Positions 35,819 through 44,693 of a stretch of 45,478 bases of DNA are shown here, in pieces. Source of the DNA: CAZWDL01 sp964632995. Its GTDB lineage: Bacteria; Bacteroidota; Bacteroidia; Chitinophagales; Saprospiraceae. Location of the stretch: NCBI GenBank assembly GCA_964632995.1, contig CAZWDL010000056.1:1-45478 (forward strand), written 5' to 3'. Every line of letters starts with the position of its first letter. The first letter of the stretch is position 1. The notes under the pieces were generated by a model, which saw only the letters and a list, made by a program, of their open reading frames with translations, was not told where the DNA came from and searched no databases. The translations under genes were made by a program, and so were the position numbers.

Positions 35819-36353
35819 GTTCTAGTGAGTTTTAAGTAATTGATTTTGGCTTTATTTCCAATCCAATGGAATTCCAATAACAACAAAGGTTGCACTACTA
35901 CAGAGCAATAGCGTACGGCAAAATCGCATACTATTCGATTTTGCTTGTCGGATCAACAGTAAAATAAAGATTGATATAAGCTGTCGAAGACAGAAGCTTT
36001 GTGTGATGATGTCCGCTTCTGGAAAATCGTGGGCTAAAACTATAAAAAAGTTTGTTCTGCGTTAGAATTTATTTTTGTCTAGTGGGGATTTGGTCTTTCA
36101 CCAGACTAAAACAGCAGGATCGAAGCAGCGTAATTTTGTAAAACGGGGCAGGATAGGGGACAAAACGCAATAGCAAAACAGAATAACCGCAGAAGTAAGT
36201 GTGAAAAGTTAATAACAGTGAAAATTTAAGCTACGCTCTGCACTAACCCGGGTTAAAGAACCGGCTGAAAATAACTTCCCTATTTCAGCCGGTTTCTTAG
36301 GTAACTTAATTTTTTTAGCATTTTGGGGAGGATTCAGCGACAATAATAATTCA
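35819..36353. other. Intergenic region upstream of the SusC remnant
   Basis: A 535 bp AT-rich gap. Apart from family 3 hairpin copy 2 at 36256-36300, I see no ORF, RNA gene or repeat. A promoter for the former SusC gene should lie at 35850-36000 on the minus strand, but no TTTG/TAnnTTTG pair with correct spacing is evident, consistent with decay. Confidence 0.45.
36256..36300 (-). repeat. Short hairpin repeat, family 3, copy 2 (possible terminator)
   Basis: aagaaccggctgaaaata (36256-36273) pairs with tatttcagccggtttctt (36281-36298). Read on the minus strand it nearly matches copy 1 at 9380-9424 (ccggctg, then gggaagttattttcagccgg). Lying 54 bp past the stop of the E1 gene on that strand, it may act as its terminator, although the U-run is weak (ttcttt). 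Confidence 0.7.
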
Positions 36354-38786
36354 CTACTTCAGCCCTTGCTTAAACCGGTAAGGCTCCGCTTCGTAGATCA
36401 TGTCGAAGATTTTTTCGAATACATCTTCCGCTTGCGGTTTGGTGTAGTAATCGCCATCTGAGCCGTAGGGAGGGCGATGGGCTTTGGCCGACAAGGTAGT
36501 CGGCCGGGAGTCGAGGAAGCGGTAGCCGCCTTGTTGTTCCAGGACCTGCCGCATCATAAAGGCGGTAGCCCCGCCGGGAACATCTTCGTCGAGAAAGAGG
36601 ACGCGATTGGTTTTTTTGAGGGATTCCACGATTTGATGTTCCAGGTCAAAAGGAAGTAGCGTTTGTACATCAATAAGTTCGACGCTGATGCCCCGTTTTT
36701 CCAGCAATTCGCAGGCCGTTTCCGCTACGCGTACGCAGGAGCCGTAGGTGACGAGGGTAATGTCTTTTCCGTTGCGCAGCACTTCCGGAGTCCCGAGGGG
36801 AACGGTGTATTCCCCTGCATTATCAGGCATCCGTTCTTTGAGCCGGTAGCCGTTAAGGCATTCGATAATCAGCGCCGGATCGTCGCTTTGCAGCATCGTG
36901 TTATACATGCCTGCCGCCTGCACCATATTTCGGGGCACCAGGACGTACATGCCGCGGAGGGCGTTGAGTATCATGCCCAGGGGGGAGCCGGCGTGCCAGA
37001 TACCTTCCAGGCGGTGACCGCGGGTGCGGATGATGGCCGGCGCCTTTTGCTGTCCGTTACTACGCCAGTGCAGGGTGGCCAGGTCATCCATGAGGGGTTC
37101 CAGGCCGTAAATAAGGTAATCGAGGTATTGAATTTCGGCGATGGGGCGCAAGCCTCGCATAGCCATTCCGATGGCCTGGCCCATGATGCTCCACTCGCGG
37201 ATACCCGTGTCGAAAATGCGCGATTCGCCGTGTTTTTTCTGAAGGCCTGCAAAACCCTGGTTGACATCTCCTATGTGTCCCACATCTTCGCCGAAAGCGT
37301 GTAGTCGTTCATCCCGTTCGAAGGCCTTGTCAAAGAAGGTATTTAGAATTTCGTAACCGTTTTTAACAGGCGACTTTTCGCTGTATTGCGGACGCACGAC
37401 GGGCACGCGCAAGGCGCTGCCCTCATTATCGGCATGGAGATGAGTGCCGTAGTATTGATTCATAAGGCGTTGCACTTTCTCGATCCAGGCCTGCAGGTCT
37501 TCACGCGCGGGCGTTTCTGTGTCGAGCAATGCGTAAGACATGCGGCGGGCGTTGCGCAGGGCGTCGCTGAGGTGCGGATGCATGGAGCTTTTGAGTTCAC
37601 GGCGGAGTTCGTCGACTTCGCGATGTCCTTCGGGAAGTTGCTGGTAAACGGCTTCGAGATCCTTAATGCGCTGCCTGGTAGGTTGGAGGTAAGCCTTCCA
37701 GGCGCGATCGCGGCATTCTTTTACATACTTTTTAGCCTTTTTTCGAATATCCTGGGTATCGGCCTCAGTGGCGATGCCTTCATCGATCATCCATTTTTCC
37801 ATCCGCAACAGGCAATCGTGTTGTTTTTCCCAGGCGAGGCGTCCCTTGGATTTATAGCGTTCGTGAGAGCCGGAGGTGGAGTGCCCCTGCGGCTGGGTGA
37901 GTTCCTGCACGTGAATCAGGGCCGGTTTGTGGGTTTGGCGCATGTGCTCGATAGCTTCCAGGTAAGTGCGCACCAGTTCCGGATAGTCCCAGCCCTTGAC
38001 GGTATATATTTGGATGCCTTCTCCATCCCGATCGTCTTCAAAACCGCGCAGAACCTCGGAGATACTTCCTTTTGCTGTTTGGTATTCGACCGGCACAGAT
38101 ATACCGTAGCCGTCATCCCATACGGAAATGGCCAGTGGGGTTTGCATGACGGCGGCGGCGTTGACCGTTTCCCAGAAAATACCTTCGGAGGTGCTGGCGT
38201 CGCCGATGGTACAGAAACAGACTTCCTTGCCCTGCTCGGAAAAGAGGTTGTCTTCGGGGAGTTCGTCGTAGGCGCGGTATTTTTTGGAAGCCAGGGCCAG
38301 CCCCAGGGAGCGGGCCATTTGGCCGGCCGTGCTGGAAACATCGGCAGAAATGTTGTAGCGTTCGCGGTGATTAAGCCACTTGCCGTTTTGATCGATGAGC
38401 GGGGTAGCGAAGTGGCTGTTCATTTGCCGCCCGCCGGAGAAAGGGTCATTTTTTGCATCGGCGTACAGTTGGGCGAAGAATGCTTCTACAGTAGAAAGAC
38501 CGAGTGCAAACATGAGCGTCTGATCCCGGTAATACCCCGACCGGAAGTCTCCCTTGCGGAAAGCTTTGGCCATGGCGACTTGTGGTACTTCCTTGCCGTC
38601 ACCGATGATGCCGAATTTGGCTTTTCCGGTGAGCACCTCCTTGCGCGCCAGAAGGCTGGCTTCCCGGCTGATACAGCAAATTTCGAAGTCCTTGAGTATG
38701 GTTTCCTTATCAAGGGATAAATCTGGAATAATGGTTTCTTTTGAGTTAACCGTTGTCGCTTCGTTGGCAATTGAATTATCTAGCAT
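36354..38786 (-). CDS. Fused 2-oxoacid dehydrogenase E1 (alpha plus beta), branched-chain type
   Basis: A thiamine diphosphate-dependent E1 component with alpha and beta halves in one chain, as is common in Bacteroidota; it decarboxylates 2-oxoacids (probably branched-chain) and hands the acyl group to E2. ATG at 38786 (MLDNSIANE) gives 810 residues; an earlier in-frame ATG at 38855 is possible. Alpha half: GIIGDGKEVPQVAMAKAF, RDQTLMFALGLS, the TPP motif GDASTSEGIFWETVN (G195 to N209) and YGISVPV. The beta half begins about residue 465: YEILNTFFDKAFER, GEDVGHIGDVNQGFAG, FDTGIREWSIMGQAIGMA, with a transketolase C-terminal domain (VTYGSCVRVAET). No E2 or E3 gene is in the window. Confidence 0.9.
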   Translation of the reverse strand: MLDNSIANEATTVNSKETIIPDLSLDKETILKDFEICCISREASLLARKEVLTGKAKFGIIGDGKEVPQVAMAKAFRKGDFRSGYYRDQTLMFALGLSTVEAFFAQLYADAKNDPFSGGRQMNSHFATPLIDQNGKWLNHRERYNISADVSSTAGQMARSLGLALASKKYRAYDELPEDNLFSEQGKEVCFCTIGDASTSEGIFWETVNAAAVMQTPLAISVWDDGYGISVPVEYQTAKGSISEVLRGFEDDRDGEGIQIYTVKGWDYPELVRTYLEAIEHMRQTHKPALIHVQELTQPQGHSTSGSHERYKSKGRLAWEKQHDCLLRMEKWMIDEGIATEADTQDIRKKAKKYVKECRDRAWKAYLQPTRQRIKDLEAVYQQLPEGHREVDELRRELKSSMHPHLSDALRNARRMSYALLDTETPAREDLQAWIEKVQRLMNQYYGTHLHADNEGSALRVPVVRPQYSEKSPVKNGYEILNTFFDKAFERDERLHAFGEDVGHIGDVNQGFAGLQKKHGESRIFDTGIREWSIMGQAIGMAMRGLRPIAEIQYLDYLIYGLEPLMDDLATLHWRSNGQQKAPAIIRTRGHRLEGIWHAGSPLGMILNALRGMYVLVPRNMVQAAGMYNTMLQSDDPALIIECLNGYRLKERMPDNAGEYTVPLGTPEVLRNGKDITLVTYGSCVRVAETACELLEKRGISVELIDVQTLLPFDLEHQIVESLKKTNRVLFLDEDVPGGATAFMMRQVLEQQGGYRFLDSRPTTLSAKAHRPPYGSDGDYYTKPQAEDVFEKIFDMIYEAEPYRFKQGLK

Positions 38787-39245
38787 AGTTCGTGCCGTTA
38801 ATCTGGTTAAGGTTTGGTAGGGAATAATTGCTACAGCTGAGTTTTCCGGATGCAATGGTGCACCCGGGTGGTAAAAACTGTCCGAGTTGTCAATGAATCT
38901 TTTCGGAAGGCAGCTTGACTGCTTTTCCGGCAGCAGCAGAATTTAATTTTAAAAAAGGCCTAAATTCTTTAGCGAAAATACAAAAAAAATGCGAATGCCC
39001 TTTGTTAAGAAATACAATTAATTTTGCTAATTGTTTACTGGAGGCTCGTCATGAACTTGTGGGAGTGCGTATTTTTCGGTTCCGCGGTTATCCTGCCGGA
39101 TATCTGCCAAGAGGGAAAAAGCAGAACCTTTTATGCATTTGGTTTAACGTAACTTTAACCAATTAGGAAAGGCAAAACTTTTTTTTTGAAGGCATTTAGT
39201 ATATTTTTGTATCTGAATCTTAGTAAACCAAAATTTCGATTCGAA
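38787..39245. promoter_or_regulatory. Divergent intergenic region with promoter of the DUF1573 gene
   Basis: A 459 bp gap. The best plus-strand -7 box is TATTTTTG (39202-39209), 37 bp before the ATG at 39246; the matching -33 element is poor (a run of Ts with TTTG only 13 bp upstream). The minus-strand promoter of the E1 gene was not identified. No ORF, repeat copy or RNA gene is evident. Confidence 0.45.
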
Positions 39246-39719
39246 ATGAAGAAGATATTCGCTGTTCTCGTGTTCGTAGTAAGTTTCGCCGCCTTTTCTT
39301 TCGCCCAGGAATCCAAAGCGGAGGCTACGGTAGAAAAAGCGCAGGAAGCCGGTCCGGTAATGGAATTTGAAGCCACCACCGTCGACTACGGCTCCATCGA
39401 GCAAGGCGCCGATCCTTATCGCGTTTTCAAATTTAAAAATACCGGTGAAGAACCGCTGGTCATCAAGCATGCCAAAGGGAGCTGCGGATGTACCGTGCCT
39501 ACTTATCCCAAAGAGCCGATCTTGCCGGGCGAAACGGGAGAAATTAAAGTCCGCTACGATACGAATCGTGTTGGTCCCTTCAACAAAACAGTTACTCTGA
39601 CGACCAATGCCGTCGATGAGCGCATGACCCTGATCATTAAAGGAAAAGTAGAAAAGAAAGCACCGGAGCCCTCCGGGCTGCCTGCTAAAGAAGGCAACCC
39701 CTTCGGCGGTGGCAACTGA
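39246..39719 (+). CDS. DUF1573 domain exported protein
   Basis: A 157-residue exported protein. The start at ATG 39246 (MKKIFAVLVFVVSFAAFSFAQ) is chosen over the upstream in-frame ATG at 39186 because it gives a proper signal peptide and lies downstream of the -7 box. The DUF1573 domain (about 38-140) has the family signature: TVDYGSIEQGADPYRVFKFKN, NTGEEPL, KGSCGCTVPTYPKEPI, PGETGEIKVRYDT and FNKTVTLTTNA. The fold is Ig-like (ASPM/HYDIN-related) and the function is unknown. A Pro/Gly-rich tail ends the protein. It is monocistronic, with a strong terminator 36 bp after the stop. Confidence 0.92.
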   Translation: MKKIFAVLVFVVSFAAFSFAQESKAEATVEKAQEAGPVMEFEATTVDYGSIEQGADPYRVFKFKNTGEEPLVIKHAKGSCGCTVPTYPKEPILPGETGEIKVRYDTNRVGPFNKTVTLTTNAVDERMTLIIKGKVEKKAPEPSGLPAKEGNPFGGGN

Positions 39720-39755
39720 TAAGCCGTTTTATGCTTGAAATAGCATGGTCTTAAA

Positions 39756-39786
39756 AGCCCCGGAAAACACTTCCGGGGCTTTTTTG
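39756..39786 (+). terminator. Rho-independent terminator of the DUF1573 gene
   Basis: A perfect 10 bp stem agccccggaa (39756-39765) and ttccggggct (39771-39780), a 5 nt loop and six Ts. Textbook form. Confidence 0.93.
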
Positions 39787-39845
39787 TTTCCCTGCCTTTA
39801 ATAGGGCCAAAACAGCGGACGGGTTGCGAAGAAAATGGCACTATG

Positions 39846-39876
39846 CAAAAAACCCTTGCTTACAAGAAGCAAGGGT
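39846..39876 (-). terminator. Orphan minus-strand terminator
   Basis: acccttgctt (39852-39861) and aagcaagggt (39867-39876) form a perfect 10 bp stem with a 5 nt loop. Read on the minus strand it is followed by six Ts. No minus-strand gene lies to its right (yaaA is on the plus strand), so it implies a short leftward transcript from about 39880-40090, or a displaced element. Confidence 0.7.
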
Positions 39877-40092
39877 CTCTAACCCAAACAAATAAACACA
39901 AAAACTACTTTTTAGATAACACAATAATAACCCCTTTTCGCCTAAAAGACAATTGTTTCAAATATTTTTTTCCTGAAAAAGATAAATCCTTGAACTTTTG
40001 TCCGATTCTAGCTTTCTCCGCTCATATTGAGTCATAGAATTAATATTCGCTTAACATTACCGGCTGTTTAGGCCGGAAAAAAACGTTTTTAA
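39877..40092. other. Intergenic region upstream of yaaA
   Basis: AT-rich. A small plus-strand frame at 39843-40037 overlaps the orphan terminator and has no recognisable content, so it is not called. A ccggc/gccgg hairpin precedes a run of As directly before the yaaA start (about 40060-40085). A leftward small RNA ending in the orphan terminator is possible. Confidence 0.4.
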
Positions 40093-40857
40093 ATGCTCTT
40101 AGTGATTTCTCCTGCGAAAACACTTGATTACTCTGATCCAGATTTCACTGATCATTCCCAGCCTCGCCTGCTGGACAAAAGTGAACGCCTGATAGAGATA
40201 TTGCGTAAAAAAACGGTCCCGGACCTTCAAAAACTGATGAGCATCAGCGAAGAACTGGCTGTACTTAATGCCGAGCGCTATGCCGATTACGAACAGCCCT
40301 TTTCGCTCGATAACGCCAAGCAATCCCTTCTGGCCTTCAAAGGCGATGTTTATCAAGGACTGCAAGCGGAAGACTTCAGTGAGGAAGAACTTTCCTTTGC
40401 CCAGGATCACTTGCGCATCCTCTCCGGGCTCTACGGTGTACTTCGCCCACTGGACCTCATGCAGCCCTACCGGCTGGAAATGGGAACCCGCCTGCCAAAC
40501 GTTTACGGCAAAAATCTCTATGAATTCTGGGGGGATACTATTACCGAAGTACTTAACCGGGACCTGCAACAGCTGGAACACCGGGCACTGGTCAACCTGG
40601 CATCCAGGGAATATTTCAAATCAATCGATACGAACCGGTTAGAGGGTGACTTATACCATGTCGATTTCAAGGAAAAACGCGACGACGGTCGGTATCGCAT
40701 CATCGCCGTCTACGCTAAAAAAGCCAGGGGAATGATGTGTCGTTACGCCATTAAAAACGGCCTGACGAACCCCGGGGAACTCCGCAACTTCAATAAGGAG
40801 GGATATACCTTTAACAAAGAGCTGTCCAAGGAACGGCACTTTGTATTTACCAGATAA
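40093..40857 (+). CDS. yaaA: Peroxide stress protein YaaA (DUF328)
   Basis: A 254-residue cytoplasmic YaaA/DUF328 protein. In Escherichia coli the family limits intracellular free iron and protects DNA and proteins during hydrogen peroxide stress. Visible family sequence: MLLVISPAKTLDY at the start, FKGDVYQGL, LRILSGLYGVLRPLDLMQPYRLEMGTRL, LVNLASREYFKSI and the C-terminal ARGMMCRYAIKN followed by FNKEGYTF. Length is normal. It converges with the lipoprotein gene at 40915. With the peroxiredoxin and OsmC it adds to the peroxide-defence content of the window, but the genes are not clustered. Confidence 0.95.
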   Translation: MLLVISPAKTLDYSDPDFTDHSQPRLLDKSERLIEILRKKTVPDLQKLMSISEELAVLNAERYADYEQPFSLDNAKQSLLAFKGDVYQGLQAEDFSEEELSFAQDHLRILSGLYGVLRPLDLMQPYRLEMGTRLPNVYGKNLYEFWGDTITEVLNRDLQQLEHRALVNLASREYFKSIDTNRLEGDLYHVDFKEKRDDGRYRIIAVYAKKARGMMCRYAIKNGLTNPGELRNFNKEGYTFNKELSKERHFVFTR

Positions 40858-40914
40858 ACGTTTTTCCAGGGCCAGTTTCTCACATCGGACAAAAACTTCG
40901 ACATGCAGACACTT

Positions 40915-41463
40915 TCATCGTTCGGTCAGGCGATAATAGTCGCGCATGGTCGTCAGGAAAGAGATCTGGTCCTGTTTATCGTCGAAGAGGGGAACGAAAT
41001 TCCCTTCTTTGTCGAGTAGCAGCAGCTGATGCTTTTCCTGCAGACTCTGGTAGAGCTGCTGCGCAAAGCGATGCTGGTCGGTCCAGTCGGCGCTCTGCAG
41101 CAAGTACCGGCCGCTGTCCCGGGTGTTTTGCCACTCGACCTGCAGCATATCCGGAATGCCTCCGCGGTAATCGTTGGGACGAATGAGCAGGTACGCTTCA
41201 TCCTGCATCCAGTTGTCAACGATGACCGGATAGAGAATAGGGCGTCGATCGGTCTCGGAAAAGCGTCTGAATTTATAAAGGTCGATACGCGTATCCGGCT
41301 CTGTGGTCATCTCATAGTGAATACTGCGTATGTTCTTAAAATAGAGGTGCGAAGGAGCAGTGGTCCGAAAGCGGGACGCGCCCTCCGGCTGCACCGGATC
41401 TTTTTTGTTGCCGTTACAGGAAAGCAGCAGGAACAGAAGAATTAAAACAGAAAGGTTTTTCAT
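40915..41463 (-). CDS. Hypothetical lipoprotein
   Basis: A 182-residue lipoprotein that I do not recognise. The signal peptide MKNLSVLILLFLLLSC ends in a lipobox (LLSC, Cys16), followed by a short polar linker. The mature part mixes beta strands and helices (YFKNIRSIHYEM, PVIVDNWMQDEAYLLIRP, LQVEWQNTRDSGRYLL) and has an Asp/Gln-rich end; no catalytic motif or conserved Cys is seen. Its start is only 34 bp from the divergent penicillin acylase start, so the two promoters must overlap or lie inside the coding sequences. A subunit or chaperone role for the acylase is speculative. Confidence 0.75.
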   Translation of the reverse strand: MKNLSVLILLFLLLSCNGNKKDPVQPEGASRFRTTAPSHLYFKNIRSIHYEMTTEPDTRIDLYKFRRFSETDRRPILYPVIVDNWMQDEAYLLIRPNDYRGGIPDMLQVEWQNTRDSGRYLLQSADWTDQHRFAQQLYQSLQEKHQLLLLDKEGNFVPLFDDKQDQISFLTTMRDYYRLTER

Positions 41464-41497
41464 AAATTTGAGGATATCAAAATATCAGGGTAACAAG

Positions 41498-43936
41498 ATG
41501 CGCTATATAAAGTTTGCCGGGCTCCTGCTCCTTCTGGGGGCAGGGATACTCTTTTTCAATACTCACCACCCGCTTGGAAGTTCTTTACCTGCAATAGGAA
41601 AGCTGCTTAATCCTTTTACCGGGTTTTGGCAGAATGCCGAAGCGGCCGGGCCCGGTGAAGATTACACCTTAACACTGGAGGGGCTGGAGCAAAAGGTGGA
41701 AGTGATTTTCGACGAGCGGATGGTGCCGCATATCTTCGCTCAGGATATTGAGGATGCCGCCTTTGCTCAGGGATATATCACGGCCATGCATCGCCTCTGG
41801 CAAATGGATATTTCGGTGCGCTCCATCAGCGGTCGTCTTTCTGAAGTGCTCGGCGAGCAGACCCTGGACTACGACCGGCGGCAACGGCGGCTGGGCTTTA
41901 TGCAGGCTGGGAAAAATGCGTTGAAGGGCTGGAACCGCAACCCTGGAGAGCTGGCCATGATCCAGGCCTATGCCGAGGGCGTGAATGCCTATGTGGCCAC
42001 TTTATCCCCCGCCGATTACCCGGTTGAGTACAAGCTTTTGGGATACGCTCCCGAAACCTGGACACCGCTGCACTCCGCGCTGTTTTTCAAAAACATGGCC
42101 TATACGCTTTGTTTTCGCCACGATGACCTCGGCGCCAGTAACATGCGCGCCGTTTTCGGGGAAGAGTTGTTCGGTTTCCTTTACCCGGAGTATATGCCGG
42201 GACAATCGCCGGTGATTCCGGAAGAAGTGGCCTGGAGTTTCGACACTATCGCGATCAACCCCCCGATGCCGGCTACTTTGGTCGGCCAGGCGCTGCCCTA
42301 TGAGGGGTTGCCTCAGCCGCCGCCCTATGTGGGGAGTAATAACTGGGCAGTGTCGGGAAGTAAAACCGCCTCGGGCAATCCGATACTCTCTAATGATCCT
42401 CACCTGCGACTGACCTTGCCTTCCATCTGGTACGAAATACAAATACAAACACCGGAAATGAATGCCTACGGAGTCTCCCTTCCCGGGGTCCCGGGGATCA
42501 TCATCGGATTCAATGAGCATATTACCTGGGGCGTGACCAATGTGGGGCAGGACGTACTGGACTGGTACGCGCTGACCTGGCTCAATGAGGAGAAAACCCG
42601 CTACCTGATCGATGATCAGCCGCAGGAGATACAAATCGTTCGCGATACGATTACTGTTCGCGGACAGACGGAACCGGTCGTGGAAGAAACCAAATACACC
42701 GAATGGGGCCCCGTGGTTTATGAATCTGCCGACCACCCTTACCGCGATTTTGCTTTGCGCTGGATTGCCCACGACGTACCCGAAAAAAAATCATTCTACG
42801 AACTCGGTGCATTCTATCGCCTGATGAAGGCCCGCAACCACGCCGATTACGAAGCAGCCTTACACGGGTATGAAAGCCCGGCTCAGAACTTCGCTTTCGC
42901 CAGCCGCGAGGGCGATATCGCTTTGCGGGTCAACGGAAAGTTTCCGCTTAAACGACGAACCCAGGGTCGTTTTATGCAGGATGGAAGCCTTTCGGCAAAT
43001 GGATGGCAGGGGTTTATCCCCATGGATCAGATTCCGCAGGTGAAAAATCCGGAGCGTGGCTTCGTGTCTTCCGCCAACCAGCATTCCACTGCCCCCTCCT
43101 ATCCTTATTATTACAACGGCTCCTTCGATGAATACCGGGGACGGTATATCAACCGCCGCCTTGCAGAAATGGATAGTATTACTGTCGAAGATATGATGGC
43201 GCTGCAGCAGGACAACTTCAGCCTGCTACCGGAGGAGGCCGCCCCTGTGCTTTTGCGTTATATCGACAGCCTGAAACTGAATGAAGCAGAACGGCGAGTG
43301 GCGGAGGTCTTGCGCAACTGGGATTATCGTTTTGAACAGGAAGCCGTCGCCCCGGTCTATTTCCAGGCGCTATTAGACTCTGTGTACCGCCATACTTTTG
43401 ACGAACACTTCGCCCTGCAGGACAGCATGGAGGTGTTGATGCCCGATAACTGGCGACTGGTGGATATGCTGCAGCAGTATTCCACCCACCCCCTGTTCGA
43501 TCACCGGATGACCAGTGAACGGGAAAGCGCCTTGGATATCGTGCAACGGGCCCTCCGTGAGGTGGCTGTACTAACCTCGGAAGGGGGGGACCTGGCCGGT
43601 CAATCCTGGAGCACTTTTAAAAATACCAATATCCAGCACCTGGGCCGCATCGCTGCTTTCTCTTCCGGCTACGTACCTTCCGGGGGCTATAAGGAGGCCC
43701 CTAACGCCATTACCAGGGGTAATGGTCCCTCCTGGCGCATGGTGGTGGAAATGGGAGAGGAGGTAAAAGCATACGGCGTATATCCCGGCGGCCAGTCGGG
43801 AAACCCGGGAAGCCCTTATTATGATAATGCCCTCGATGACTGGGCGGCGGGCAACTACAACCGCTTATTCCTCATGAATAACCCTGCCGACACCAGTCAG
43901 CCTTCCCTTTTTTCCGTTACCATGAGAAAAAAGTGA
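41498..43936 (+). CDS. Penicillin acylase family N-terminal nucleophile hydrolase
   Basis: An 812-residue Ntn hydrolase of the penicillin/acyl-homoserine lactone acylase family. ATG at 41498 is chosen because it gives a signal or anchor sequence (MRYIKFAGLLLLLGAGILFF). The alpha-chain part shows VEVIFDERMVPHIFAQDIEDAAFAQGYITAMHRLWQMD. The nucleophile is the Ser of YVGSNNWAVSGSKTASG (Ser280), exposed by autocleavage in the family. The beta chain continues with LSNDPHLRLTLPS, GVPGIIIGFNEHITWGVTN and a C-terminal GGQSGNPGSPYYDNALDDW. It hydrolyses amide bonds of acylated substrates in the periplasm. Quorum quenching, antibiotic cleavage or peptide turnover are all possible; the substrate cannot be read. 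Confidence 0.92.
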   Translation: MRYIKFAGLLLLLGAGILFFNTHHPLGSSLPAIGKLLNPFTGFWQNAEAAGPGEDYTLTLEGLEQKVEVIFDERMVPHIFAQDIEDAAFAQGYITAMHRLWQMDISVRSISGRLSEVLGEQTLDYDRRQRRLGFMQAGKNALKGWNRNPGELAMIQAYAEGVNAYVATLSPADYPVEYKLLGYAPETWTPLHSALFFKNMAYTLCFRHDDLGASNMRAVFGEELFGFLYPEYMPGQSPVIPEEVAWSFDTIAINPPMPATLVGQALPYEGLPQPPPYVGSNNWAVSGSKTASGNPILSNDPHLRLTLPSIWYEIQIQTPEMNAYGVSLPGVPGIIIGFNEHITWGVTNVGQDVLDWYALTWLNEEKTRYLIDDQPQEIQIVRDTITVRGQTEPVVEETKYTEWGPVVYESADHPYRDFALRWIAHDVPEKKSFYELGAFYRLMKARNHADYEAALHGYESPAQNFAFASREGDIALRVNGKFPLKRRTQGRFMQDGSLSANGWQGFIPMDQIPQVKNPERGFVSSANQHSTAPSYPYYYNGSFDEYRGRYINRRLAEMDSITVEDMMALQQDNFSLLPEEAAPVLLRYIDSLKLNEAERRVAEVLRNWDYRFEQEAVAPVYFQALLDSVYRHTFDEHFALQDSMEVLMPDNWRLVDMLQQYSTHPLFDHRMTSERESALDIVQRALREVAVLTSEGGDLAGQSWSTFKNTNIQHLGRIAAFSSGYVPSGGYKEAPNAITRGNGPSWRMVVEMGEEVKAYGVYPGGQSGNPGSPYYDNALDDWAAGNYNRLFLMNNPADTSQPSLFSVTMRKK

Positions 43937-43997
43937 TCCGCTTCCGGCAAACGGCTCCGAAACCCGGTCTTTGTTGAAAAACTGAAACGATAACGCT

Positions 43998-44336
43998 ATG
44001 CGCTTTATATTTCTTTTCCTGAGTATTATAGTGACCGCTGCTTTTGCTCAGCAGGTACTGCCCTGGTTTTCCCTGCCTGTCATCGCCCTGGGTATGGGCT
44101 GGCTTTTTCGCGTGGGCGCAGGACAGAGCTTCCTGGCGGGTTTTCTGGCCGGTTTACTGCTATGGGGCGGGTATGCCTGGTTCCTGAATAACCTGAACGA
44201 CGGGCTGCTCGCCGGCAGAACAGGTCATCTTTTCGGAGGGTTAAGCGCCGCTGCTATGGTGCTGGTTACGGGCCTCTTCGCCGGTCTTTTTGCCGGCCTC
44301 GGCGCCCTGACCGGCGCACTGGTGCGCCGGCTTTGA
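43998..44336 (+). CDS. Small hydrophobic membrane protein
   Basis: A 112-residue, very hydrophobic protein with four likely membrane segments (about 3-16, 22-37, 43-62 and 79-107), rich in Gly, Ala and Leu. I do not recognise the family with certainty. The order (start 61 bp after the penicillin acylase stop, same strand) suggests co-transcription. Its stop lies 3 bp before palindromic element copy 4. Inner-membrane location is inferred from hydropathy. Confidence 0.75.
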   Translation: MRFIFLFLSIIVTAAFAQQVLPWFSLPVIALGMGWLFRVGAGQSFLAGFLAGLLLWGGYAWFLNNLNDGLLAGRTGHLFGGLSAAAMVLVTGLFAGLFAGLGALTGALVRRL

Positions 44337-44339
44337 AAC

Positions 44340-44513
44340 GCTTAGAGCAGCAATGTTTAAAATTTCAGCCTTCCGCTCCAAACGGCGCCTTTTGCCCCCG
44401 GGCTGTGGCTTTTTTTGGCAATAGCGCTGCTATTCTCCTCAAAAAAAACCTTCGCCCGGAGACAAAATCCATTCGTTTGGAACTCGAAAACGAAGTTTAA
44501 ACATGCTCTAAGC
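44340..44513. repeat. Long palindromic element, copy 4 (TAGC-centred family)
   Basis: A 174 bp imperfect palindrome centred on aatagcgctgctatt (44420-44434). Outer arms gcttagagca (44340-44349) plus atgtttaaa (44353-44361) pair with tttaaacat (44496-44504) and tgctctaagc (44504-44513). The inner arms also match (ccgggc, aaaa runs, tttgga). It has the same central tagc-N3-gcta as the other copies, with a more diverged core. It begins 3 bp after the stop of the upstream gene. Confidence 0.8.
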
Positions 44514-44693
44514 AAGCAGTGGGCCGTGATCGAAACTGTTTCCCGCCTCCAGGGCTATAAAAGGCAGGCTTGTGCTTTGTGAACATATTTCTTTTCTTTG
44601 AAACCCTCGACGCGAGAAATGTGTTGCTTATAAAACGAAGTACCGCTGATTGCTGAACATCTTAAGGGAAGGCCTCAATCAAAATTTTTTTCA

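Noticed and set aside
37386..38720. Plus-strand open frame of about 444 codons
   Set aside because: Shadow of the fused E1 gene, whose conserved motifs on the minus strand are unambiguous.
39843..40037. Small plus-strand ORF of 64 codons upstream of yaaA
   Set aside because: Overlaps the orphan terminator hairpin, AT-driven composition, no family resemblance.
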